64,000 nt of DNA from Halicephalobus mephisto. Lineage: Eukaryota; Nematoda; Chromadorea; Rhabditida; Panagrolaimidae. Below, in pieces: positions 1 to 10,334 of this stretch. The stretch is from positions 1 to 64,000 of the forward strand of contig SWDT01000003.1 in NCBI GenBank assembly GCA_009193035.1. The letters are read 5' to 3'. Position 1 is the stretch's first letter. Each line of letters opens with the position of its first letter. The position numbers and the translations under genes were made by a program. The notes below the pieces were generated by a model, which was given only the letters and a program-made list of their open reading frames with translations, did not search any database and had not been told where the DNA came from.

Positions 1-2345
1 TCTTTTTGTTGTTCATTGAGTGATTGACCAATATTAGTTAATCTTTCACGAATCAATGGTAAATTGAGAGCATCTCCATTGTAAACTAAGGAATTAGGAT
101 CATCTGCATGCTTTTCTAATTGATCAAGTTTTTCTTGTAATAGTTTAAGTTGATGATGAATTTCAACAAGAGCTGCAAGCTTTCCAGCAATATCATCCGA
201 TTTATGAATAGCAATTGCATCATCGTTAAGTTTGTTGACTTTATCAATGAGAGCATTTTGATCTGCAACCAGTTCATCAGCTTTATTAATGTCATTTTGA
301 AGTTTGTTCATTAGATTTTGTCTAGTTTGATTTAATGTATTCAATTGATCATTAATATCGTTCAATTCAGTTTGAACTTCTGGATTATTAGGTAATTGTT
401 GTTGAAGCCAATCACGATTCTTTTTCAATTGTTTTTCTACTTCTTTGATAGCTGGTTCGAGAGCTTCACCACGACGAACTCTATCTTTAGCAGCATTTAA
501 TGGTTGAGAACTGCTAAATTCATTTTCTAAAGATTTTACAGAATCAGATAATTGATTGACTTGAGCATTCAAATCCTGTTTCTTCTTATTCCATTCTTTA
601 AAGACATGTAAGGGTTTCTGAAGATCGACACGTTTCTCAAGAAGTTGTTTTAATAAGTCATTAGCCTCATTACGAGCTTGTTCACGATCAGTCTTCTCCT
701 CATCAGTAAGAGCGTTTTGAATATTACCAGATTCTTCATCGATTATTTGAAGTAGTTTCTGAAGTTTATCTGCGGTTTCATTAACATTTTTTTCATTCCT
801 GCTTTCACAAGTATCTTTGATTTCTGGCATAATAAAAAGAGATGAACTCCTCGATGATTTTTTTCCTTCTTGTTCTTGGCACAGAGAACAAGTTAACAAT
901 GTGTGGCTGAAATCCTTTCTTCCACAAGAACAAGATAAAAATATTTGCCCAGTACACTTTACTCGAACAAAATCCCCGCATTTCATACAGACCCACTTTC
1001 TCAAATCATCTGAGCATTCTTGAGGACATTTTATTTCGAGAAGTGGAAGATCTTCAAAATGATTATTTTCAGCAGAAGACATGTCTATGAACCCAAATTT
1101 AGTTCCTTTAGGGATTTTATCGGTAGCAATAACAGGTTCAATCTGATTATTTGACGTTATTATATTGGTGTCTTTCAATCTTTCGGTGGATTTGAGTTTC
1201 TGAGCATTATCCGTGTTCTCATCATTGGCGATAATAACTGAACCCATGCAGTTATACCATTGTTCGTTGATTTGCATCGGGAACCATCCATTTAATTGAC
1301 GCAGCCATTCTGTTAATTCTTGTAGTTCTCCAGGAAGAAAATTCCCTTCCTTGATAATAACCAATTCATCTGATGCATGCTTGATGTAATCCATATAACA
1401 ATGAAAAAGTTTTTTCAACACCGGATACATTTTTAAAAAGTCGTTCTTATCTACTGACTTGTAGTTGTCCTTAGCTGCCTCCAGATTAGAACAGATCTTG
1501 GAAAATGAATTTTCTGCATAATTGAAATCTTGAAGAACATTCAGATGTTCTACTCTTTCCATCTTAATTTCGATTTTTCGATAAACACAGTAAAGATTTG
1601 CGAGGAATTCTCCAAATTGTTTTTCATTTTTAATTTCCATTTTTCGAAACCTCTGATGCATTTTTACGCACGAAAAACGCATAGGAATATCAAGATCCGG
1701 ACGTTTTCCTTTATCCAAATTTTCTATAAATTCCATCAGATCCCTCAGACTCATTTCTTCAATTTGTTGGAAGTTGATTAAAACTCGACAGTTGATAGTC
1801 TTTTGATTTTTGTCCAGCATTTTACTGTCAAATAGGTGACTCACCTGCAAATCATGCATTTTAAAACTAAAAGACGTATTATACCCAAATTTTACCTCTT
1901 CTTCACTATTTGGGAATCCTGATTTTGGAAAAATTACTATCAAATCCACACCGTAATCAACTTGATTAATGAAGTGACTATTCACAAGTTGATAATTGGG
2001 AAGTTCTTGACATACTTGGATTTTTCTGTAAATGCGATAATGGAAGTACCAATATTGTTTTTCATCAAAAATAATTTGAAAATTGAAGCAATTTTTAATG
2101 CTTGATTCCAAATAATAATGTATCCATGGCTAAAATGTTTGATAATAGATTTGGTTAGTCAATAGAAAACTCACAAAATAAATAACCGCATCACATGTTA
2201 TACTAGAAATCCAAGGTTTATGCTTTTCTCTGAACGATTTTGATGTAACATCGAGAGAGTTTCTTTCACTAGGAATTATATGGTTATTGAGCTCATTAAA
2301 TTCCCATCCGAGCTCACATTCACGGCCATCACAGAGCCAGGGCAT
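1..2345 (-). CDS. Zinc-ribbon-like and coiled-coil protein, partial (runs off left edge)
   Basis: Exons 2345-2175 and 2129-1, joined in phase 0 across a 45-nt intron (donor GTGAGT, acceptor TTTTAG). The frame stays open to the window edge, giving at least 766 residues. The chosen start is the ATG before PWLCDGREC; an in-frame extension upstream to 2399 looks non-coding. Residues 1-400 are a globular region I do not recognise. Residues 425-474 form a Cys-rich module: C438-x2-C441 (KCGDF), C457-x-C459 (SCSCG) and C471-x2-C474, likely zinc-binding. From about residue 480 on, the chain is charged, helical and heptad-like, resembling spectrin-like or nesprin/ANC-1-type rods, though I cannot prove that relation. 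Paralogous fragments follow at 4.67-6.4 kb. The rod could belong to a different gene merged by the open frame, but no splice site forces a break. Function unknown. Confidence 0.7.
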
Positions 2346-2812
2346 TTTTACAAATAAATTTATTTTATAATTAGTCCGTCGAATGCAACGCCGTGACAAT
2401 AGAGTTTATTTCCTTCACGCACCTCACAGTGTGTTACTGATAACATTATCACAATTTAATCGATTCTTAATAGCAAATGATTTTCATGGGCAAAACGAAC
2501 AATTAATTTCATCATCAAGTTCCATGATTTACAGCACACTTTTAATTCGATCAGAAATCTTTTTCCAAGTTACAATGAAAACAGCATTGTCCTTATAAGG
2601 AAATAATTAAGATCTTTAAGTAAATTTCAAATGTTCGAGAGAAACTAACATTATTTACTAAATTTTAAAAAGTAATGAAACAACTTCCAAAGACAAAGAT
2701 AACGAAAGATTTTTCTTTATATTTACCTAAGATAATTGTGAAAAAAAATTGTTTAATAGTATATCTATAACAATTAAATTACTTCATTATGTCATTGAAA
2801 CACATAGTCACA
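2346..2812. other. Spacer between the zinc/coiled-coil gene and the chemoreceptor
   Basis: A/T-rich spacer holding the presumed promoter of the gene to its left and the 3' flank of the receptor gene. Short open frames occur on both strands but have no splice context or recognisable composition. I see no gene here. Confidence 0.5.
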
Positions 2813-4268
2813 TTATCCCACATAAGACATTGCAGAGATATTAGTGGACATAACAACTACTCTATGTTGATTCATCTCCGGTTTCTTGATAATCCGCAAC
2901 TTGTACAGTATCCACGAAACCCACTGTTTTGTAAAATTCCAGTAAGGAGTAATAAAAACAATACAAATGAGTGCATTCGAGGTGGGATATAAGACCACCA
3001 TAGTGATTCCAATATCGAAAGCTGTTTTGGAAAAGTTTAGATTCCCGTTATTGACTAGTATAATAGACAGTATTGTAACAATCGGAATGATTATGAAGAA
3101 AATAGGAGTTATTTGCTGCACAATTAATACCGCAGTTAGTTGTAGATGCATTTTATATGTTTTTGCAGTGAAGCTAGAGGCGTGTTTCTTGAGATACAGT
3201 ATAATATGAATCGCCATGAAGAACCCTACCACAATGCTGACTAGAGCTAAAATGAAAATATAAAGAGTTCCTTTGTAAAGAACAGGAGAATCCATGTCGA
3301 GGAACATGATGGGTGTCCGGGGACCTTTGTTTATCAAGATTTCTGAGGACATGTTTGCCAAAAGATATTTTGTTTTCTCCTCATCGGCAATGGCGAAATA
3401 GAAAGGAATGGCAAGGCTGAAGGTAATGGCATACCCAAGAATGTGAAAAGCAATGAGACTTGGCCAGGACATGAACATCTAAAAAGGAAGTTAGCGGCAA
3501 TTATATAAAGAGTAAGAAACGATGCCAATGATTGTTTAAATTTTTTCTTAAAGAACTAAGGAATCGAGACTCGGTAGTAACTACTTTTGACAAGAATTCA
3601 TTTTTTAGTCACTGTTTGAATCCATGCTGAACACGTTTTGGACGGTTATTGGAAGAACTAAACTCAATCATTATTCTGGACGTTATTTTAGACCTTCGTT
3701 AGAGTTCTCGATCACCGTTCAAAAGTGATTTGAATGAAACTATTGAATAATGGTTTAAAGTGATAAAAAGTCACTTATTCCAATCACTACTCAAGATAAC
3801 TGTCATTTCAATTTCTCAAAAACATTTTACAGTATTTTCCACAGATAATGAGTTTAAAACAACAATGTTTTGAAATTTACTCACTTTTAACAATTTCGGA
3901 TTTGGATGAATGGCACAGAACCTGTACATTAAGCAATAAGTTTGAAGCTGTATCACATCTGCCCCTCCCCAGAAAAGCATCGAGAATAAAAACCTACAAA
4001 ACCCTTGCCCAAAGAATTCCACTAGTTCCATCCCGAATCCATGAACCAAACCTGCCGGTGCCGGAGGTAACATTTCTGGACATGCAATTAATCCAAAACT
4101 GATGTTGTAGAAACAATCCCAAAACGTAAATAAACACAGAAAATATCGGTATTGGGACATATTTTGGGGAGACTTGAATAGTACCGTGAAAAACAAATAC
4201 ACTTGAATGGTAATTGAGATGAAAGTGATGATAAGCATGAAGATATCAAAGCTGTAGACTATTTCCAT
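2813..4268 (-). CDS. Seven-transmembrane serpentine chemoreceptor (Srh/Sri-like)
   Basis: Two exons, 4268-3885 and 3478-2813, joined in phase 0 (donor GTGAGT, acceptor TTTTTAG directly before ATGTTC),349 residues. Seven hydrophobic segments are visible: near residues 8-31, 42-64, 88-118, 133-156, 198-222, 240-268 and 281-303. The sequence PEMLPPAPAGLVHG after helix 2, and PTSNALICIVFITPYW in helix 7, resemble nematode Str-superfamily receptors of the Srh/Sri group. The length is normal for that group, so the gene looks intact. The start is the ATG just downstream of a TTTTCAG acceptor at about 4291, consistent with trans-splicing or a 5' UTR exon. Such receptors are expected in sensory cilia as G-protein-coupled chemosensors. 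The 406-nt intron is long for this window and holds nothing I recognise. The subfamily is not certain. Confidence 0.82.
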
Positions 4269-4669
4269 TAGACTTGAACGATTAATGCTGAAAATTAACA
4301 CGTGAATTTTAAAGTAATAGGTAATGGGAGAGCAGGTGGTGAATTAATTAGTGATTGATGTTTGATAAAACATTCTAAATTATGGTAGCTAATAACAAAA
4401 TGACGAAAGTTTTATAATCGTAGAGCTAGTAACTAATGTTGCTCAGATTTCGACATAAATATTAAACTGTCAACGTCATCTCACTTGGTAATTTGCTTAA
4501 AATTAGCATGAGCAGAATATCAACGATGAGAAACAGAAGTCCGTTGTTTTTTCATTTTGATACTTCAGATATCCAGATTCATTTCTGTCGAGAAATAAGT
4601 AAGAGGTAGTGAACTCTGTAATAGTAGTTCTTATCGAAACATCTCGCTTCCTCATTAGATTATCTTTAC

Positions 4670-4873
4670 CTAACATCCATTTCTTTTAGAACAGTGCACT
4701 AAGGAACATAATGCGGCAACTTCGTTCAATAAAGTGATATTTCTCTTTTCTATGCCATTGTGCAGTAAATTCCTGAATTTCTGTGAAAATGTCATTTTTA
4801 CTACATTGTTAAAGGTAGTAGATTTGAAGAAAGAATTTTTATATATGGAAACTAATGAAAATGCATTTATCAC
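4670..4873 (-). pseudogene. Fragment of a paralogue of the zinc/coiled-coil protein
   Basis: Open frame containing KMTFSQKFRNLL followed by a charged and hydrophobic stretch ending in CSLVHCSKRNGC. It aligns with KMHQRFRKMEIKN and the following FLANLYCVYRK in the 1-2345 protein (exon 2, about 1570-1660). It ends in TAG immediately before GTAAAG. It may be a 3' exon of the small gene at 4886-5268 or a decayed remnant. The rest of 4269-4885 shows no further coding. Confidence 0.4.
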
Positions 4874-4885
4874 AATTTTAATTTC

Positions 4886-5268
4886 CTAATGGTGGAAAGA
4901 GACAAAGTTCTCCATGTTATCGATTTTAACACAGGCTTCTTTCTTAACAGAGGTCTTGCTTTTAGTCATGAGTTCTTCGATATTTATGTCAGCAATCTTA
5001 CCGTTGCCAAGATAGCTTCTTTCGTAGCTACAAAGGAAATAACAATATTAAGATCTTGTTGAACATAATTTTCTGGTTTAAAATAAAATCCAACATTGTC
5101 AATGCAATATAACTTCTAGGTTGTATAAGAGATATACCTGCGAAATTTCACGTCAATTTTATAGGAAATCCACTGAAAATATCTTGGAAAAGACACTGTT
5201 ATAAAGCTTCTGATGCATTCTATTTCGATATAGACAAGGGGAATTCTATTGGAAGTCAGAAAGTTCAT
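4886..5268 (-). CDS. Short two-exon paralogue of the zinc/coiled-coil protein N-terminal region
   Basis: Exon 5268-5138 ends ...KFR plus two bases at donor GTATAT. Exon 5027-4886 starts after TTTGTAG and ends at TAG. The junction keeps the frame and yields 90 residues. IPLVYIEIECIRSF aligns with FPWIHYYLESSIKNCF, and FQWISYKIDVKF with YWYFHYRIYRK, of the 1-2345 protein; IADINIEELMTK matches IEEMSLRDLMEF. The open frame continues upstream of the ATG to about 5345, so the true start or an upstream exon is uncertain. It lacks the Cys module and the coiled coil. It may be a truncated gene or the 5' part of a larger decayed copy continuing at 4670-4873. Confidence 0.45.
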
Positions 5269-5942
5269 CTTAACAATAAATAATCTGAAAATAAAAATTC
5301 TCTCATGGCTAATAAGTACTAATAGCTGTGGAAATTTCGTGGCATTTGGAAATGTAGATCAATATCACAAGTATTTGTCTGAAAGTGACTGATATAGTGT
5401 GTCGACGATAATTAGTCCTGTTAATGAAGGTTATAGAAAATATCCAATAGTTGTTTATCTAAAAATAAGTTTTCGAGAACTATACTAGAATTAATATGAT
5501 TTAATTACGGAAAATGAGAGAATTACTGACGAAATACTCAATGTTGTCGTCCAATTTCCTGATTTCTTAATTTTTGAAGAAGTGAAGCAGTTGTCCTAAC
5601 ATCAGTCTTTGTAGTTTTAATCCACTATTTCAGCATTTCTTTTACTTATTTCAAAAGTGAAATTTTCAATAATTATATTTCATTTTGATTTTGTTATTCT
5701 CTTAAAGGGTTCTTCATAACCATATCTACTCTAATTTATTTCTTTTAAATCTCGACTACAGATTCAGTTCAAGATTTTCTTATTTATATTCTTTAGAACT
5801 CATAAATTTTTGTAATTCAAACCCGATTCTCCCAATCAGAATATAAAGCCAACTCAGTTACTACATTTATTCACAAAACTATTTGCATGATATTTATTAA
5901 TGACTAAAAATCGGTTAAAAGTAAATTGTCCCCTCATATTAA

Positions 5943-6420
5943 TCACGTTGATTTCTTTGTAGGAGGTTCATCATCAAGAAGAGGTCTTAAACGACGACTG
6001 GATCTTCTTGGAGGAATCCTGCTGGCTGTTGTCTGATTACGACTAGAAATAGTCTTGTTCCCGTTTTCAGTTGATTTAGTATTACCTTGAGCAGAGACAT
6101 TCACTGAATCTGTTTCTTTAAAAGTTGGTTGTGTTGTCTGTTGATTAGGCTCGAGTTTCTGTGGTCGATGTTTTGAATGATTACAGAAGAGTAGACGTTC
6201 TTTGTACTTTTTCAATCCACAAGAGCAGAAGAGAAATTGCTGTCCAGTGGGATTAAGCTTGGTTCTGACAAAGTCCCCACATTTCGTACAGATCCATTTT
6301 CTCAAATCTTGACTGTATCCCTATTCCATCTTTATTTTCTTTAAAAATAATTAAAAAAAGTGTCTATTCTGGAACCTTTGGATATTCCTATTCTGAAAAT
6401 AATAACAACTTCATTGTGAA
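5943..6420 (-). pseudogene. Decayed paralogue carrying the Cys-rich module
   Basis: The clear part, 6312-5943, reads LRKWICTKCGDF, then FCSCG, then FCNHSK, matching LRKWVCMKCGDF, SCSCG and TCSLC of the 1-2345 protein. A Pro/Arg/Ser-rich tail with RRSSRRLRP follows, ending at TGA. In the module frame a TAG lies six codons upstream of LRKW, unless AG of that triplet is a splice acceptor. Further upstream, about 6365-6400, ISKGSRID resembles IPKGTKFGFID of the intact protein, then the frame is lost. No start codon or complete upstream exon was found. This is either a pseudogene or the last exon of a gene whose 5' part has diverged. The tail is basic and nuclear-signal-like and unrelated to the coiled coil of the intact copy. 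Confidence 0.5.
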
Positions 6421-6824
6421 ATCACTTAAGAGTCTTAGAAAAATATTTCCGATTGTACTGAAACAATAACACAACGTATTAGTGAACTTTAGAATTTCAT
6501 CTTAGGAAAAAAACTTCAAGAATATATTTATAAAAAATCAAGAAAATTAATTGATGTTTATTTAACAGAGATACCAAACACTAAATCTCAGAATTCAGAA
6601 TTTTTTATATCTGGATTCCGAATGTCTACCCTTGATTCTAACATGAAATTTTATATCTGAAAATCTAATTACCTGATTCTAGATATCATACGCTTAAATA
6701 TTAAAATGTTATGGGGAAAATAAAATTATGCACTACTTTTAATTAAAATTCTGTTTCTTTTAACAACCTAAAAAAATAAATAAAACCTTTAAGCTTCATT
6801 AGCATAAATCACTTTAATATTAAT
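6421..6824. other. Spacer 3' of the tandem array
   Basis: A/T-rich sequence between the decayed paralogue and the 3' end of array copy A. No coding exon, RNA gene or repeat was recognised. Confidence 0.4.
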
Positions 6825-9310
6825 TTAGTTTAGTTTATTTTTTCGTCCAATTACAGTAAAACTAGTTCTCGAAGGCAAAATAAATTGATAGAAGTTTTCC
6901 TTCAAGAAGAACTGTTTGATTTCGTTGAACTTCGTGAAACCAAACAGCAATCCATTCTCATCATGGACTTCCACAGGATCGGAAACAGAATCTGTCCAGA
7001 ACTCGTCCAAGTAAATTTGATTTTCTTGAAATGGATTTAGCAGAGTCACTGTGCAATCCCCTGTTCCATTATTCACCATTGTCAGTTTCCCGTTCTCTTC
7101 CACCAGTAGTCTAGCATCGATCACATCGTGTTCGAAGAGGCAGTTCTGAGTGTTTACTGAAATTAATTATTTAAAGTGAAATGAGGAAAAAACTAACAAT
7201 TATGAGGCCTGACGAACATTAATGCGCTGTAATTCTTCTCTTCTTTCTCGTTGTAGATGATATTTTGAACATTAAGTGAAGTATATCCTATGGGCATAAA
7301 TCGTCGCCTTTTATTTTCGCCATTAATATTGTTAATTTGTCCTATTCTAAATATTAGAAGTTGTTTATAAATAGCAATTTGATCATAACTTACGGTGCTA
7401 TATAATACTCAAAGAATCCTTCATAGAAATCAAGGACCCCATAGTCACTGTCTGTCACAAAGTAGTAATCAATCTTCGAGTCATAAGACATGTAACGTTG
7501 AACTTCTACATAACTATTATTTGGTATTTTTGAAAGATCATACAATATGTATGTAGCCGTCTCGTGAAAAATTAAGGTGTCAACACGTTTTGGTGTAGGA
7601 ATCTGATATAGTGTCATGGAGAAAGAAAAGTTCGTAATGTCAATGATACCAAATGATTGATAACCTTGCACGTAAATGTAATAATTTGGAGGAATAGCTG
7701 TTCTTTCGTAGCGTCTAAAGATGAAAGAAAATAAAAATATGTGCACAAAACTTACAAATAATATTGAGGTTTATTAACGTCTAGAACAACTGCATTTGTT
7801 AAATCGTTTTGGGTGATATTATAATGTAGGGCAATAAAAGCAGTTTCATTGGGACATTTATCATCCATTTTGAACTAAATTAATCAACTTACAAATTGTC
7901 TATATCTATTCTAAGAAACTTACATAAATAAAAGTAGTTTTAAACAGACAAAACATATGAGAATTCGGGAGATTCTCTAGAAATGTTGCATTTACGGTTC
8001 CAGAACATGGAATAGATATAGTGACATTTCCACTTAAGCAGTCTGAAATTCGAATGAATTTTTATACTTTTCAGCGCAAACAACTACCGTATTCTTCAAT
8101 CACCATCTCAAACCCAGCTTGAATGATGCTTCCGTCTGAATAAAAATGAAGGGAAAGATCATATGGAGGAGCAATATAGGTGTGACCAGGCAGCATTTTC
8201 ATTCCATCAAATTGTGCCACATTTTGAACAGTCACATTGTCATAGGCTTCCTCCATGTAAAACGTTTTCAACCAAAAGGTGAATTGCCTTCCACTATGGG
8301 CTATGATGGATTCATAACAATACTAAAACAGGATTTATTTTTTATTTTACAAACCTATAAGCACTTACAGCATTGTTTGGATACCCATTAATGAAGTCGA
8401 GATAAGATACGAAAAGATAAATATGTCCTCAGTTGAGTTGTCAAGTGTGCAGCTTATTTGCAATTGATTATCCAAAGGAGCTAAGCTGACCAATCCCCTC
8501 AAACTTCCATAATTGACATCATGGAAATTATTAATATAGTTGATCATCAAAAAAGGAAGTAGTCCACTAATTTTCATAACTTCCGTTCCATTTGTGGAAT
8601 ATGGGCTATGACTAAAATACTGATACTCTAATCATAAGTAAATCAACAAAAAATACCTGATCCCTATATCTGGATCAGTATAGAAGAAACTTGAATTACC
8701 CATCATATCCAGATTTAACAACAGCTTTTGATATACAGTTATGTTTCCAAGAAAAAAGGACCATTGACATATAGTACTGATTTCTGAAGTCAACGGTACT
8801 AAGATTTCGAACTTTGAGATTTCAGGACTAGGATTTAGTAAGAAGTTAACGTCATACAATTGATTAGAACCATTTGTACGATAAATGAACCCTTGAAAAG
8901 CCTGCCACTGAATTTCATTCTCGAATTCAGAAGTATTGGTCAGTAGTTTGAAGGAGATTGACTTTCCGATGAATTGGTAATAGTCCTTGTTCGTGTCGAT
9001 TTCGTCATAAAACCTACTTGAGGTAAGATTTAAAATTACTAAACTGAACTTACCTGGTTGCTTTATCCCATGTGATAACCACATTCTTCAAATATCCGTT
9101 AGTGATGATAAATACGAAATTATCAGATTCGTCATTGAGCTCGAAATGGCACTGTGGCAGATTTTGTGAAAGAATTGTCGTAGGAAATTCTATAGTTGAA
9201 ATATAAGTTGCACCTTTGTCCACATAAACATAATTAATGCAATCGAAAATCTGTCCATATGCCGTTTTCACAAATACTATTAAAGCAATGAATAAAATAT
9301 AAAAATACAT
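6825..9310 (-). CDS. Array copy A: large secreted CUB-like protein, frameshifted in exon 3
   Basis: Nine exons: 9310-9054, 9013-8657, 8611-8369, 8322-8088, 8042-7924, 7874-7756, 7714-7394, 7346-7198, 7156-6825, with introns of 40-49 nt. It starts MYFYILFIALIVFVKTAYG, a clear signal peptide. The first module (DCINYV, ATYIST, ..QCHFEL.., NGYLKNVVITW) resembles the nematode CUB-like (CUB_2, once DUF141) fold, a moderate-confidence match. Later modules carry SHSPYSTNGTE, DYYFVTDSDYGV and a conserved last exon with WTDSVSDPVEV. Many N-x-S/T sites suggest an extracellular glycoprotein. Without the indel the product would be 708 residues. Exon 3 has 243 nt where the frame needs 238: a five-base TATCT duplication near 8398-8408 shifts the frame and leads to TAA at the exon end. 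This is a recent pseudogene, a null allele or an assembly error. Confidence 0.75.
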
Positions 9311-9392
9311 TTCCACCACAAAAATTGAGTAGATGCTATTTTATTTTTCGCTGAGAATCTTTATAAGACGAATCATGATCAACAATGTGAAC

Positions 9393-9410
9393 ATGATATC
9401 ATAATCGGAT
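9393..9410 (-). promoter_or_regulatory. Conserved upstream palindromic element, copy A
   Basis: ATGATATCATAATCGGAT (plus strand as written) lies 83 bp upstream of the copy A ATG and is present at nearly the same distance in all five array genes. It contains the palindrome ATGATATCAT, with GATA-like cores on both strands. TATAAAG (minus strand) lies between it and the start. The element is seen directly; binding by an intestinal GATA factor is inference. Confidence 0.5.
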
Positions 9411-9938
9411 TTTTGGTTCTCACAGCTAAGATAATAAATTGATATCAAACTGAGATCAGTTGTTCGGGGAGATCGGAAATGCATGTAAAGACGTCAGTAT
9501 GATAGATTTTCGCACGCCCACACCTTCAAAGACTAGATTAGCAAAGAATCGTTTTGCAGCGGATTTACCTAATAATATCATCAAACAAGAAAGGACATCA
9601 ATCGCAAAGTCTTCACATTGTTCTTTACCCTCTTGTCAAGTCATTTCCACGTACAATTCTACTTACGTTTGAAAATGAACGAACTAGTTATACTTATTAG
9701 ATGTTTCGTCATGAGAATTTATTTTATATTATGCGACATAACAATGTCTCATCTTGTACGCGAATTCTCATCAATACGATATTTGTTGTAACTTTCTTAA
9801 ACCATCAAATTAGTAAAAGACAAGTATAAAATAAGAGAATAACAAAAAATATCTAGTGATTTAAAGTCAGTTATTTTTAAATATTCCTCACTTATATAAA
9901 AGTTATGTTATCATTATCTTTATTTACTTCTTAAACTT

Positions 9939-9977
9939 TTAGAGAGTGCCATTTCTGTAAAGAATGAATCTTTTTAG
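9939..9977 (-). pseudogene. Remnant of the 3' end of an EF-hand gene (A-B spacer)
   Basis: Reading the minus strand gives LYRNGTL and a stop, matching the C-terminus PYRNGTH-stop of the EF-hand gene at 13749-14847. The remnant lies 629 bp upstream of the copy A start; the intact EF-hand stop lies 632 bp upstream of the copy B start. The rest of the EF-hand gene is absent. Confidence 0.7.
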
Positions 9978-10334
9978 AGTATGGCAAAAATGTGTATTGG
10001 GGGTGTTGGTGGTATAACACCTTGGAGCTCCATAATCAAGTGGAAAATTCTTGGTTCCCACTGTTAGCAATTTTAAGTACGTTTATCTGGACCTAAGTAC
10101 AGAATATAAAATAGGAAAGATCTTCGTTTGCCAAAAACCGACCTCGGACTAGTTCAGAGTTGATTTTCTCAATGACTGACTTTCTAACACTTTTGTCTCA
10201 CCTCTCAATTGTTGTCTGAGTGGGCGGAGCTTTGGGCTATGTTTCTAGGCTGTTGATAGTCTAATTCTATCTTTTATGCCTACATAGATGAGCAAACATT
10301 CAAGTTTTATCGAAACAACTTATTTCGAATTAAT

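Larger units (their letters stand above)
9311..10334. repeat. A-B spacer, near copy of the C-D spacer (18470-19500)
   Basis: About 1 kb that repeats almost base for base at 18470-19500, including the block around GGGGGTGTTGGTGGTATAAC (about 9995) and the 5' flank of copy A. It shows that the A-B and C-D pairs derive from one segmental duplication. The part nearest copy A (about 9650-9940) also matches the B upstream region at 13440-13740. It contains the promoter of copy A and an EF-hand gene remnant. Confidence 0.8.

Noticed and set aside
1081..1140. IPKGTKFGFID considered as part of a SET/PRDM domain
   Set aside because: Only a short resemblance; none of the following SET motifs (NHS, GEELxxDY) is present.
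9460..9672. Plus-strand open frame in the A-B spacer
   Set aside because: The equivalent sequence in the C-D spacer and upstream of B has lost the frame; it is promoter-side sequence of the array.
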